Below, piece by piece: positions 1-10,956 of a DNA stretch of 64,000 bases. The DNA is from Rosa chinensis (Eukaryota > Streptophyta > Magnoliopsida > Rosales > Rosaceae). The position numbers were made by a program, and so were the translations under genes. The stretch lies in NCBI RefSeq assembly GCF_002994745.2, contig NC_037089.1:83848347-83912346 (forward strand). The letters run 5' to 3'. Position 1 is the first letter of the stretch, and every line of letters begins with the position of its first letter. The notes below the pieces were generated by a model. It was not told the DNA's origin, did no database searches, and saw only the letters and a program-made list of their open reading frames with translations.

Positions 1-851
1 ATTTAATGTGATAATTAACTTTAAAAGCGAACATTAATTAATCAAATATCAAACAAGATGTTAATTACAGTATTCCATATTCTCATACAATGTATAGAAG
101 ATGTTCGTGATCTTGTCAAATTGTAACATCTTAAATTTCAATACACACATGCATCTAGATCTAGTAAACGCAAATAGAGAAAAGATCATGAAGAATATAT
201 CATTGTTAACTGTTAATTCAGTAAATTTAAATACTCTTTCGGACATACAACATAATTTAATCATATCATCTGAAAATTCATTTTTAGGTCACTCTTTAAA
301 AATTAACCTTACAAACATGTAGCTAAAACCATTTTATAATCTAATTAACAGTGATTTAATATTGACTAATTAACCGATTCATATATGTAATCCTGAATAT
401 CAACCATGATCGGACAATTCAATTAATAGATGTATGTATTAGTTTCCGAGCAAAAAGAAGGAAATACAAACCAATTAAGTTCTTTCATAGTTAGCTGACT
501 TAGCTCGATACTTCACTAGCTCGCGTTAACGCCTAAAAAAGCAAAATTCATGATTGGCGGCTAATTAACATGATAGATTAGTCCTGCATGGCTAGCTACT
601 ACTACGACAATATTGTCTTTCTTGTTCCTTAATTACTTCCTTACAAAAAAGTATTAGGTGCATCGACATCGGCGATTCCAAAGCTTTTGTCACCAATATC
701 ATATTTCTTTTCGTAAATCTTGGCGCCACTGTCATTGGTCTCATAAACCAAAAGACTCTTGTTCCATGCAGTCCCCACTAATCCTTATATATAACTACCC
801 ACTGGCCACAACTACTTAATCCTCAGTTAACCAGGTGCTAATTAATTAACA
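1..851. other. Intergenic DNA and promoter region of the RAM2-like gene
   Basis: AT-rich sequence without a credible coding region; short open frames on both strands have no recognisable motif. The last 250 bases hold the regulatory-looking sites listed separately and a TATA-like stretch at about 785-794, roughly 60 bases before the start codon at 852. Confidence 0.6.
618..765 (+). promoter_or_regulatory. Two CTTC/MYCS-like sites and an AW-box-like site upstream of the GPAT gene
   Basis: The 9-mer TCTTGTTCC occurs twice, at 620-628 and 757-765. The first sits in TTTCTTGTTCC, one base from the MYCS/CTTC element known from promoters of mycorrhiza-induced genes. Between them, at 661-674, is a match to the AW-box pattern C-N-T-N-G-N7-C-G, bound by WRI1-type AP2 factors. 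The AW-box match alone could be chance; two identical 9-mers within 150 bases are less likely to be. The functional role is inferred from known promoters. Confidence 0.45.
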
Positions 852-2411
852 ATGGTTAACCCACTGCCCTACCCCGTTTCAATTTCCTCCATGGGAAAAG
901 ACCACCTCCCTACCTTCCCAACCATCGACAAATGCCCGTCCATCGGACGAGAAAAGCACACTGTTGTCGCGGACATGGACGGGACTCTTCTCCGCGGACG
1001 GAGCTCATTTCCGTACTTCGCCCTCGTGGCTTTCGAAGTTGGCGGCATTTTGAGGCTTCTTTTTCTGCTCTTGGCCTCACCGCTTGCCGGCGTCCTCTAC
1101 TACTTCGTCTCTGAGTCCGCCGGCATACGTGTACTCGTGTTCGCGACTTTCGCGGGCATGAAAGTAGCGGACATTGAGTCCGTGGCACGCGCCGTGCTGC
1201 CGAAATTCTACTCCACTGACTTACACTCCCAATCATGGAGAGTATTCTCGTCGTGCGGGAAACGCTGTGTTTTGACGGCCAACCCGAGAATCATGGTGGA
1301 GGGGTTTTTGAAGGAGTTTTTGGGCGCTGACATGGTTCTCGGGACAGAGATTGCCACGTACAGAGGTAGAGCTACCGGCTTTGTCCTAAACCCTGGGATT
1401 CTTGTCGGAAACAACAAAGCCGACGCGCTTAGAAAAGCGTTTGTTTCCGACGCTCCGGATATCGGACTCGGTGACCGAAAAACTGACTTTCCGTTCATGA
1501 AGCTGTGCAAAGAGAGCTACGTTGTTCCGGCTAAGCCGGAAGTTGAGCCGGTGAGCCACGAAAAATTACCGAAGCCTATAGTGTTCCACGACGGCCGGCT
1601 CGCTTCGAAACTAACTCCGTTGATGGCTTTGCTCACCATTCTTTGGATTCCGGTCGGTTTCGTTTTGGCTTGCTTACGTATTGCTGCCGGTTCATTGCTT
1701 CCTATGCCGGTCGTGTACTATGCCTTTTGGGCTTTGGGTGTTAGGGTTTATATCAAGGGCACCCCACCACCTCCAGCTAAGAAGTCAACGGGTCAAACCG
1801 GAGTTCTCTTCATTTGCTCACACCGAACCCTACTCGATCCCATTTTCCTCTCCACCGCTCTCGGGCGTCCGATCCCAGCAGTCACATACTCTCTCTCGCG
1901 TCTCTCAGAGATAATCTCGCCAATCAAAACCGTCCGGCTAACCCGGGACCGGGTTGCCGACGCCAACATGATCAAGAAGCTTCTAGAACAAGGTGACCTA
2001 GTCATATGCCCCGAGGGCACAACATGCCGAGAACCCTTTCTGCTGCGGTTCTCTGCGTTGTTTGCCGAGCTCACGGACGAGCTCGTCCCCGTGGCGATGG
2101 CAAATCGGATGAGCATGTTCCATGGAACCACCGCGAGGGGGTGGAAGGGGATGGACCCGTTTTACTTCTTCATGAACCCTAGCCCTGCTTATGAAGTAAC
2201 GTTTTTGAACAAGTTGCCTAGCGAGTTAACTTGCGGAGCAGGCAAGTCGAGCCATGATGTGGCGAACTATATACAAAGGACTATCGCGGCGAGCTTGTCG
2301 TACGAGTGCACAACGTTCACGAGGAAAGACAAGTACAGAGCTCTGGCCGGGAATGATGGCACGGTGGCGGAGAAACCAGCTGCTAATGCCAAAAAAATTA
2401 TGGGGTGCTAG
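852..2411 (+). CDS. RAM2: Glycerol-3-phosphate acyltransferase of the plant GPAT family, RAM2-like
   Basis: Single open exon of 519 codons, close to the roughly 500 residues usual for plant extracellular-lipid GPATs. These ER enzymes acylate glycerol-3-phosphate, typically at sn-2, and bifunctional members then remove the phosphate to give a monoacylglycerol. The N-terminal HAD-like phosphatase half has motif I DMDGTLL at residues 41-47 and the GDRKTD motif near 207, so both catalytic motifs look intact, as in the GPAT4/6/8 and RAM2 groups. Hydrophobic segments lie near residues 60-90 and 260-300. The acyltransferase half has HRTLLD near 323, a [10 protein letters not shown] block near 386 and a VPVAM block near 415. 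The C-terminus ends K-K-I-M-G-C. Overall similarity as I remember it is highest to RAM2, which supplies lipid to mycorrhizal fungi; a non-symbiotic GPAT paralogue remains possible. ATG 852 was chosen as the first in-frame start, in context AACAATGG. Confidence 0.85.
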   Translation: MVNPLPYPVSISSMGKDHLPTFPTIDKCPSIGREKHTVVADMDGTLLRGRSSFPYFALVAFEVGGILRLLFLLLASPLAGVLYYFVSESAGIRVLVFATFAGMKVADIESVARAVLPKFYSTDLHSQSWRVFSSCGKRCVLTANPRIMVEGFLKEFLGADMVLGTEIATYRGRATGFVLNPGILVGNNKADALRKAFVSDAPDIGLGDRKTDFPFMKLCKESYVVPAKPEVEPVSHEKLPKPIVFHDGRLASKLTPLMALLTILWIPVGFVLACLRIAAGSLLPMPVVYYAFWALGVRVYIKGTPPPPAKKSTGQTGVLFICSHRTLLDPIFLSTALGRPIPAVTYSLSRLSEIISPIKTVRLTRDRVADANMIKKLLEQGDLVICPEGTTCREPFLLRFSALFAELTDELVPVAMANRMSMFHGTTARGWKGMDPFYFFMNPSPAYEVTFLNKLPSELTCGAGKSSHDVANYIQRTIAASLSYECTTFTRKDKYRALAGNDGTVAEKPAANAKKIMGC

Positions 2412-2891
2412 AGGGGATCTATATTATAGATACAAATTTGTGGTTTTTGCATCTGCCTACTTTGAATTTAATCTGTAACAGTGTATGATCACCTCAAGTG
2501 CATGGTAATAATATTATAGTACTTAATTTTTTTCTCCAATTCGATCGATCTATCTAGCTATCAAGCTATGCATATCATCATTTGTAGATCGAATTTCTAT
2601 CATTCAAATCTAGAGGTAATTTCCATGCAAGTAGAAGTTAAAAAAAACCGAGGTTTATTTAAGGCTCCTGGGTTGGATTGAACTAATTATGTGGCCGAAA
2701 TTTCAATATGTCAAAATACTATGAAACAACCCGTTGGTATCGGAATTTGCCATAAGGCAATACAATGTTGTAGAGAATAATGAAATCTTTTTCTTAAAAA
2801 ATAAAATAAAATTTGTAGTACTGTAGTTGGGAATTTGAGTATAAGGCCTGCAAATTTTGAGTGCGAGTGTGAGATGCCGAAACAGTTCAAA
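2412..2891. other. 3' flank of the GPAT gene
   Basis: AT-rich sequence with no recognisable gene. It presumably includes the 3' UTR of the acyltransferase gene; no unambiguous polyadenylation signal stands out. Confidence 0.4.
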
Positions 2892-3789
2892 ATGAAGACG
2901 ATTTTGGCCTCGAAGGTCATGGGATATCCTAGATGGCGTCACCATCAAGGTGAAGGCAAAGGTCATCGAGGTCGAAGGTCCCTGCGGGAAGCTCACCTCA
3001 ACTTCAAGCTAGTCACCGATGACTCCACCGGTGAGAAGAAGCTCAAGATCGAGGCCTGGTTCAACACCAGCAAGACTAGTGCCCCCATCTGCACCTCCCT
3101 CAGCCACGTTAGCAACCTCATCACCGACGTCACCAAGGGCTACCGCTATGAGATAACTTAGATAAGGACATGAGGTTCGTCTACTCTAACTTTCTGATAA
3201 ACGCATCCATCCCCAGTTCCAGCAACACATCTAGATCAACAACTTCTGGGCGAGAAGTAAGTTAGGAAGGTCCAATGTTCTAAAAATCGGCCTACGCGGC
3301 AAGGAACCGCTCCGATTTTGGCCTAGGCGTTTCCCTTAGGCGCTGGGCTACTAGGCGGGCTAGGCGGTGGTGCTAGGCGGGCTAGGCGGTCATAAGCCCT
3401 AATTTATTCTATATTTTGACTATTTTTATATTTATAATTAATTTTTAGACTTTAAATATTGTCATTTATATTATCATATGTCATTAAAATAATTTAAAAT
3501 TAAAAAAAAAAACTGCCCAGGCGCTAGTCCCTGCGTCACCGCCCGACTAGCGCCTAGCGTTTTTTAGAACCTTGGGAAGGTCTAGATGCTTGACGGCGTG
3601 ACGATCTAGCGATCGAAGAAGGTGAAGGATGAGCTGGTTTTGGACGGGAATGACATCGAGTTGGTTTCAAGGTCGGCGGCGCTGATCAACCAGAAGTATC
3701 ATGTGAAGAAGAAGGACATCAAGAAGTTTCTGAATGGGATCTACGTCAGCGAGAGAAGCACCATTGTCATCGAGATGAATGAAGAAGGA
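2892..3789 (+). pseudogene. Processed pseudogene of cytosolic ribosomal protein L9 (uL6)
   Basis: Conceptual pieces match eukaryotic uL6/RPL9 along most of its length: MKTILASK at the start, a KLKIEAWF stretch, LSHVSNLITDVTKGYRY, and after an interruption [32 protein letters not shown] and GIYVSE. There are no introns, so it looks like a retroposed mRNA copy. It is dead: a one-base insertion shifts frame soon after the start (near 2920), a short deletion near 2995 restores it, further stops follow near 3160, and a 302-bp transposon sits inside at 3273-3574. Without the insertion, about 590 bases align, close to the full 190-odd codons. No poly(A) tract was identified with certainty. Confidence 0.85.
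3273..3574. mobile_element. Small non-autonomous hAT-like element (MITE) with 8-bp target duplication
   Basis: The left end reads CAATGTTCTAAAAATCGG and the right end, reverse-complemented, reads CAAGGTTCTAAAAAACGC, giving imperfect terminal inverted repeats. The subterminal parts are rich in GGCG/CTAGGCG motifs on both sides. The element is flanked by exact 8-bp duplications GGAAGGTC at 3265-3272 and 3575-3582, the duplication length typical of hAT transposons. It has no coding capacity and interrupts the L9 pseudogene, so it inserted after retroposition. Confidence 0.85.
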
Positions 3790-4389
3790 TCGATTAGTCC
3801 AGTCAGTAGTACTATTTTCTGGACAATTCTTAGGTTCACCCCTAGGGTGAACGAGCATATTCACTCCCATTGTCGATTAACGTACATACTTTTACTTAAT
3901 AAATTTATAATCGAACGATCTATATCTTAGATTAGCCTTTAAAGATCATCTTTGTAAAAAAATCAACCGAATCGTGAATCGTTTTGTTATCCAATTGAAT
4001 TTGGATTGTTCTAACAACACTTACTATTATTATAATAAGGGTTTTTGTCCATTTACACCATTTTTAGAGATTTTTTTCCCACTTACCCCACTAAGTTTTT
4101 TTAATTCCCTCTTACCCAAAACACTCTAAGGAGGTCTTCCCTAATACCCCATTAAGATTTTTTTTTTGTTTTTATTATTTTTTTAATACCATTTTACCCT
4201 CACCTTTGTTACTTAGAGAGAGAGAGAGAGAGAATGGAAGAGAGAGAAACCATAGGGGACTTCGCCGGAGTCTGATCACCGACAGCCAGATTCCGGTCAC
4301 CGGCAGCCGGATTCCGGCCAATTTTCGCCGGAATCCGGTCACCTGCCGCCGGATTCCGATCACCGGCTACCACCCACCAGAAAGTTTTT

Positions 4390-4830
4390 TTGCCCCCAAT
4401 AGACGTCTATTGCCCCCTAATAGACATCTATTGCCCCCCAATAGATGACTATCAGCCATGTATTGCCCCCCAATAGACGTCTATTGCCCCCAATAAAGGG
4501 GCATTAGACGACTATCAACCATGTATTGCCTCCCAATAGACGTATATTAACCATGTATTGCTCTCCCAATAGACGACTATCAGCCATGTATTGCCCCCCA
4601 ATAGACGTCTATTGCCCCTCAATAGATGTCTATTACCCCCCAATACACGCTTTAATAGATGTCTATTGCCCCAATAGAACTTTCAGTGGCCAGAATAGAA
4701 ACTAATCTCCCTAAATTTAGACACATAAAACTTTAATTATAGAAAAAAACAAGGAGATTACATCAATTCAAAATGTCTATTGCCCTCCAGTAGACGTCTA
4801 TTGCCCCCCAATAGACGTCTATTAAAAGAT
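4390..4830. repeat. Array of palindromic GACGTC-centred repeat units in element C
   Basis: Core unit CAATAGACGTCTATTG is its own reverse complement. Perfect copies begin near 4397, 4471 and 4600, with about eight one- or two-mismatch variants between and after them, joined by runs of four to six C. Related arrays occur in elements A and B. Confidence 0.8.
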
Positions 4831-5148
4831 AATAAAACGTTTTTTTTTTCGTCCTATGCATGCCTTCTGCTCACATTTACACAAAAAAAAAAAAAAAAAC
4901 TCGGCAACTAGAATTTACAAATAAAAGCTGTATTACCCATGAGTGCCAATAAAACAATTATGGTAAAAAATACTTTACAAAAGCAACTACAGTGTCGATT
5001 CGTCCGATTGCTCTACATTACCAAATCTCATACCTCCTCCTCCTCACCGATCGACATTTCGCATTGCCAAATCTAAAACGAATCGTAGTAATCGGATTGT
5101 TGAATTTTAGTCCGCTTTGGTTGATTTTGAAATTGTGTGGATTTTCAG

Positions 5149-5243
5149 ATGCTGATGAAATTCGAGACCAAGAGTAACCGTGCCAAGGGGCTGAGCTTCC
5201 CCAGCAAGAGGCCATAGATTTTGGTGAGTCTTCACAGCGGAGC
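5149..5243 (+). pseudogene. Captured fragment of the alpha-COP (coatomer subunit alpha) N-terminus
   Basis: After a splice-acceptor-like TTTTCAG, the frame from 5149 reads MLMKFETKSNRAKGLSF, then SKRP, a stop at 5215-5217, and ILVSLHSG. This follows the conserved start of the WD40 domain of alpha-COP, the large subunit of the COPI coat on Golgi vesicles. Only the first 30 or so codons are recognisable before the match fades. The acceptor-like sequence suggests genomic rather than mRNA capture. The premature stop shows it no longer encodes a coatomer piece. Confidence 0.65.
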
Positions 5244-5626
5244 TCGAACTCAAATCGCCGTAGCGGCAAATAGAGCCGTCATGGACGACGCTGCACCGCT
5301 TCGACAACTCATCGAGGAGCTCGATCTGGTACGAGCTGGCATACGCAGAGGCCAAGGGTCGGGTTGGGCGGGGAGGGTAAGAAGAAGAGGTGGGCTTCGT
5401 CCTCCGGTTCCAGATCTGCCATGGCAGAGACAGAGAGAGAGAGAGAGAGAAGCGGAGAGTCTGGAGAGAGACAGAGAGAAGAGAGAGATCAAAGGGAGGA
5501 GAGTAATTATTTAATTAGGAAGTGGGCAGAATAGTCATTTTAATTTAAATTGGGTTAGTGGGAAAAAAAATTTGTTGTTGGGGTAAGTGGGATAACTTTA
5601 GTTCATTTTGGGGCTTTTGGTCAAGA

Positions 5627-7474
5627 CTGTTCATGTATTTCATAGAAATGAATAACTAAAAAGTCTTCAATTTTAGTCTCCCCTTTATAAGTGAGAGGTT
5701 GTGAGTTTGACTCACGAAAGACTAGTTGTAGTATTTGAGTTGTTTATCTGATAAAAAAAAACTGAAGATTTGATTGATTTTTTACCGAGATAATCTTTAT
5801 ATTAGTTATACAACATGAATGATTTGATTATAAAATTATAAAGTTATTATGTATTATGCGTTAATCACAATAAAGAGTGAATATGTTCATTCACTCAAAG
5901 AATGAACGTAAGAATTGTTTCTATTTTCTTTAATTTCGGCATGTTTCTTTTTCTTTTTTTTTTGGTATGGGAGTATGGAAATTTTGTTCTGAAGTGTTTT
6001 GGGCTTTTTTTATGGATTACTATTTTATAGTTGAAAAAACCGATATGGGTTTGTGTTTGCAAAGATTTTGTGGAAATCCAGCTTGATTTTGGTAAAAATA
6101 AATAAATAAATGTCCATGTTTGCCCGATTTAATTTTGATTGGTTTTCCCGATTCCAAAGATTTCACGTGTCATATATCTACTAGGTTTTGACCTTAATTT
6201 CTTATTGGTACAAAGTATATGCTAACAATACTTATACCACCTTACTTAAGAGAGGGAAAAGAAACAATAAGAAGAAGAATAAGAGAATTGTAAAAGTGAT
6301 TACAGCCATATTATTTACGCCATGGCTTCTTCGGAATCGGACCACTCGTGTGGCCGGAAGAAGGATTGTTTTTGTGTATCAAGGCATGCATGTGTGATCT
6401 GTTTTTCATAATTATAAGTGTCCATGTTTGCGTTTATGTGAGAAAATTATGAGCTTATGATGTTTACTACTTTACTGTTAAATATCATTCAACTGAATGA
6501 TATAGGTTATAATTGGGAATATCATCATGTAGCCAACAAGGATTACACTCATTTTCATTAATTAGGTTGGCATAACTAATGTACCCACAAGAACTTTAGG
6601 CCCAATTTTTTTGGCTGAAACTATGCAGGTTAGATATTTTGGCCAAAATATTTCATGACAAAATTACTTTGAGATCCCAATTTTGAATTTTTGTTTTCTT
6701 TAAATCCATCGTAATTAAGAACTCACATGATAGTACAATTCGATTCTCGATCCAATCTTTGCAACATTAATCTTTTAAATGCGAACAAATTAACCTACAA
6801 ATTGATCAAATATAAACTAAACTACTGGTGATTGTCTAATCCGACTCTATCCAATCTGATGGCTTTAGGGAACACCAACTTTTAAGAACAGAACTAAGAG
6901 GTGCAAATTGGCTACCAAGCAAAATATTGTTACCACTCATACTTAATACTTTGTTTGTCAATTCTCTTGTTTTCCTTCTCTGATACTATCAACAATTCAA
7001 CACAATCGAATCAAAAAAAGAAAGAAAAAAAAACAATTCAACACAATACCTAGTAAACGATTAAGAAAATCAAACTCAGAGTCTTTAGTTTATAAAAAAT
7101 TTATAGCACTAGATCAAAACTATTTGATTCAAACATGAAAAATTTGTAAATAATTGTCCTTAATGGGGAAAAAAATATCTGTGAGATTTGGTATGTGATG
7201 TATTTATCTTCTGAAAGAAGTATATACATTTGTTGTTTCATATTAGTGGACCAAATTTTCTATATACCCCCACTTTCCTGAATGGAAAATTCCAGACAAT
7301 AACAAAAGGAAGGTCCTGTTTTTCCAGTGGCCAACAGCGCCAAAGATACAGTGGGCGCCTCCCGTATTCATTTGTCTCTAACTCCCTTTGACATTTCTTC
7401 CCCAAAACCCCATAAAGTCTCCTCCTTTTTTCCCAATCTGTTCTTCCCCAAATCAAAAACCCTAGATTTTCCTC
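5627..7474. other. Intergenic DNA upstream of the prolyl 4-hydroxylase gene
   Basis: AT-rich, no gene recognised. About 5650-5755 has a tRNA B-box-like AGTTTGACTC and an A-rich end, which could be a decayed SINE, but the evidence is weak. The last 200 bases probably contain the promoter and 5' UTR of the downstream gene. Confidence 0.4.
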
Positions 7475-10016
7475 ATGGATGCTCGCTTCTTTCTCGCCCT
7501 CTCCCTCTGTTTCTTCTTCTTCCTCTTCTTCTTCCCTCACGTCTCCCATTCCAGAGCTCGAATCTCAGACGTGATCCCCAAGAAGCAAACGTATAATCTA
7601 AATTCATGTTTTTTTTTTTTAATCTTGAATTTAATAATTTGATGGAGTATTGTGTGCATTTTTGCAGTGTGGGATCCCTGATCAGAATGAAGAGAGGTCC
7701 TTCTTCTGCTACATTCGATCCGTCTCGCGTCTCTCAGCTCTCTTGGAGTCCCAGGTTTTCTTTTCTTTCTCAATTTCGCATTTTTCATATCTCAATTTTG
7801 ATTCTTTGTCCTCAATTGACCTTGTTCTTTATCGTTTTCGTGATCTGCAGGGCTTTTATTTATAAGAATTTTCTCTCTGAGGAGGAGTGTGATCATCTAA
7901 TTAATCTGGTAATTCATTCGAGTTTTGTGTTTTTTTGATCCGTGTGACTTAGCAGAGAAAATAGTGTATTTGGTTGACAATGTGGGTTGAAGTTTGGGTT
8001 TTGATTTGTGTGAATTTTGGGGACTAGGCCAAAGATAAGCTAGAGGTGTCCATGGTGGCTGACAATGACTCTGGTAAGAGTATAAAGAGTGAAGTGCGGA
8101 CGAGCTCCGGAATGTTCCTTTCGAAAGCTCAAGTGAGTGAATTTCTTCGCTTTTAAATATTTGGCTTTGTATAAAGATTGTTTCTTCATTTAGTGCTTTT
8201 TGTTGTGTTTGTTTGATTGTTCATGTGCATTGCTTTGAGATGCTATATAATTTGAATGTTTTCGTTTCCCTTAACATTTTGAACATTGACTGATGCCTGT
8301 CGTGGTACTTACGACTTATACTAGTTCTTGTAGGTAGTTTTGAACTTATTAATTCAGCAAAGTTTACAGGTTTTTTTTTTTATTCCTTTTCTTTTTCTGT
8401 TGTCCAAGTGCTGGAATTGTAACTAAAACGTCTAAAAGTTACACTAGGTAAGCATGCTTTCAAGTGCATGTGTAAGGGTCTGATTGAGCTTGAGCTCAAC
8501 TTATGTTTTGGTTGTATATACAAAAAGGAAGGTAGATTTGAGAAATTGGCAGAGAGCTCTACTGTTTAAACCTTGTTATAAAAAGTAAAGTTTCCAATTT
8601 TGGTTGAGCTCCAAACTCATTATGCATATCATGTGCTTTGCATGATAACTACATTCTATTATATTCTGTAGCTCATATATGGTGCATGCCCAGGAAATGC
8701 AATCCATGTTCTCTTACTATGTTGTCTGCACTTAATGGATATTTGAACTTGCGATGCTTACTTAGTGCTATTTGTTCTCCTTGAAGGATGAAGTAGTTTC
8801 CAACATTGAGTCCAAGATTGCTGCATGGACCTTCCTTCCAATTGGTAAATATAAACTTATTTCTTGAACAGATAAAAAACTGTCATATGTTATCTATATT
8901 GATGTTTTTTTATTTATTTTTTGTTCTCTAATCAGAGAATGGGGAGGCAATGCAGATACTGCACTATGAAAATGGTCAAAAGTATGAGCCACATTTCGAT
9001 TATTTTCATGACAAAGCTAATCAAGAATTGGGTGGCCACCGTGTTGCCACTGTATTGATGTATCTCTCTAATGTTGAAAAGGGTGGGGAAACAGTCTTTC
9101 CTCATGCGCAGGTGAATGATTACTTGCAACACTGAATTTTCACGCCTTTTTAGTTCTCTCTCTTACTGATAGAATTTCAACGGTCTTCTTTTGTTGTGCC
9201 AACAGGTGAAAACGGTTGAAGCCAAGGATGAGGTCTTGTCTGATTGTGCAAAAAATGGCTATTCTGGTACTACATTTTGATGACTGCCATCTTTCCTTAT
9301 TGGATTTTTACGAAATCTATTGCTTGGTCCTCTTAACTGATCCAAAAAGTCTATGTCTCCTTTTGTATTTTAATGGATAAAGTATCTAATAGCATGCCCT
9401 AAGGCTGTAAGACAGTGAGGGAGGAGGAGAGTTGTGGAAACTCTTCCTTTTCTTTTACCCTCTTTTTTTCTGCATTTGTAGTTCATATAGCCAGCACTAG
9501 CATTTGTTGTTCATATAGCCAGCACTATCAAGTATTAACCCCAAATCAGTTTGAATCAGAGATGTGAGGTCCCTAGTCAACTTTGTAACCTAATTCTGTT
9601 GAAACCTTTTTTTTCACTGATATATTACTTTATGTTATAACACGTTGAACATAATCTCCCATAAATTTTGTTTTCGACTCTGAAAAGTACCTTTTTGCTT
9701 CCTGACAGTGAAACCATTCAAGGGTGATGCCTTGCTGTTCTTCAGTCTTCTTCCTAATGCCACAACTGATCCAAACAGTTTGCATGGGAGCTGCCCTGTC
9801 ATTGAGGGTGAGAAATGGTCCGCAACCAAGTGGATTCATGTGAGATCCTTCGAAGATTCAATCAGGCAGGGAACTAGCGGGGAGTGCAAGGATGCGAATG
9901 CAAACTGCTTTACATGGGCAAAGGCCGGTGAATGTGAGAAGAATCCTGTATACATGGTGGGTTCAGAGGATCTTCCCGGGTTTTGTAGGAAGAGTTGCAA
10001 GGTCTGTTCATCTTAG
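7475..10016 (+). CDS. Prolyl 4-hydroxylase, 2-oxoglutarate/Fe(II) type, with C-terminal ShKT domain
   Basis: Eight exons: 7475-7590, 7668-7754, 7851-7908, 8028-8132, 8787-8844, 8936-9111, 9206-9266, 9709-10016. Together they encode 322 residues in an unbroken frame. The protein starts with a short basic residue and a Phe/Leu-rich hydrophobic segment (to about residue 27), as in type II membrane P4Hs of the ER and Golgi. The double-stranded beta-helix domain carries the iron ligands H-x-D in PHFDYF (near 161) and the distal His in LHGSCP (near 246); the Lys of TKWIHV (near 261) should bind 2-oxoglutarate. The tail (281-322) has six cysteines arranged as a ShKT domain ending CKVC. Such enzymes hydroxylate proline in extensins and other cell-wall glycoproteins. 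Arabidopsis At3g28480/At3g28490 are the likely counterparts by family and position. Confidence 0.93.
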
Positions 10017-10956
10017 GGAAGTTATGTTCCTTCCTAGTTCTTTCTATACGGAGAGAGATGGTTATTTAGTTGTATATAACATTGAGCTCTGCCCCAGATG
10101 AACTTTACTAGCACATTCATAATGTACTTGCACAGCTTACTATTACAAAAAGGAACATGTAGGTCTCATTTTACCTCCCAACCCTCTCCACTGGTTCTGT
10201 TTTGACCCGTCTTCTTTTCATTAACTATATAATTTATAATTTATGGAGTTATGACTTTTATATGAGGTAACGATCATGATGTTTTCCTCTCTTTTCAACC
10301 ATACTCAACCGTGTAATGAAATCTGAATTGTGAGGCATCACCTTTGAAAATTAGGGCCGGCCAGCGATAGGGTGATCCTGTCTCTGAATCCTCAATTCGA
10401 CTTGAGCTATTGGCTGGGGAAGAGCGTAACCACATAAGCTCGGTCGTAGTACTGGGAGGTTTAGTTTAGAATAGTTTCATTGCTCTTAAGCCCTTTTTGT
10501 GAGTTAATATTTCTAAGAAATGAATGCGTGATTTGGTGATGTCATGTTAAATTATTTACTAAGAGACGAGCACGGTCATGCAATTCTGGTTCCAGGGAGC
10601 CAATAAAAGTTTGCATCAGTTCCAGTTTTCTTTGAAAAGAAAAACCCTTTGTTTAATTACCGGTATCAGTTAATATTACCGTGCTCAATTCACCCAATGT
10701 GAGCCTGGATAGAATATGCAATTCTGTGATGTCATGTTAAACCGTTTTCTAAGAGATGAAAATGTTCATGCAATTCTGGTTAACTGGGAGCCAAATGGCG
10801 CATGCATTTCTTGCCTCTTCTCTTTGCTAAACAAAACCCTTCCCTTTCTTCATTTTAAATGCACTGGCAAACTAGCATCACCATTACATAATAATAATAT
10901 TCACCTTAATTCACATCCCTCTCCTTTTCTCTTCCCCTCTGAGATTCTCTCTCAAA
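10017..10956. other. 3' UTR of P4H and promoter region of MYB35
   Basis: No additional gene was seen. The 3' part holds a duplicated 67-68 bp module described separately. CT-rich sequence (10915-10950) immediately precedes the MYB start codon. Confidence 0.5.
10537..10794 (+). repeat. Two direct copies of a 67-bp module in the MYB35 promoter
   Basis: Copies at 10537-10603 and 10727-10794 share TGATGTCATGTTAAA, CTAAGAGA and TCATGCAATTCTGGTT, and end in GGGAGCCAA, with about 80 percent identity. TGATGTCA resembles a bZIP (TGACGTCA-type) site. The copies are 190 bases apart and lie 160-420 bases before the start codon. Confidence 0.75.

Larger units (their letters stand above)
4037..5626. mobile_element. 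Pack-MULE-like non-autonomous element C with palindrome array and alpha-COP fragment
   Basis: The ends are diverged inverted copies of one motif. The left has GTCC followed by a T/A-rich run and CCCACTTACCCCA; the right, reverse-complemented, has GACC followed by CCCACTTACCCCA. Next to the left end are a GA microsatellite (4215-4233) and repeated CCGGATTCCGGTCACCGG-type sequence, both also found inverted inside element B at about 56150-56480. From 4390 to 4830 runs an array of CAATAGACGTCTATTG-type units separated by C runs. Near 5149 begins a host-gene fragment resembling alpha-COP. Outer boundaries are approximate and no clear target duplication was found. No transposase was seen. Confidence 0.6.

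Noticed and set aside
910..1236. Antisense open frame within the GPAT gene
   Set aside because: Shadow of a GC-rich coding exon; no family features, while the sense frame carries all GPAT motifs.
5650..5755. SINE-like segment with a B-box-like AGTTTGACTC and A-rich end
   Set aside because: No clear A box or target duplication; could be chance in AT-rich DNA.
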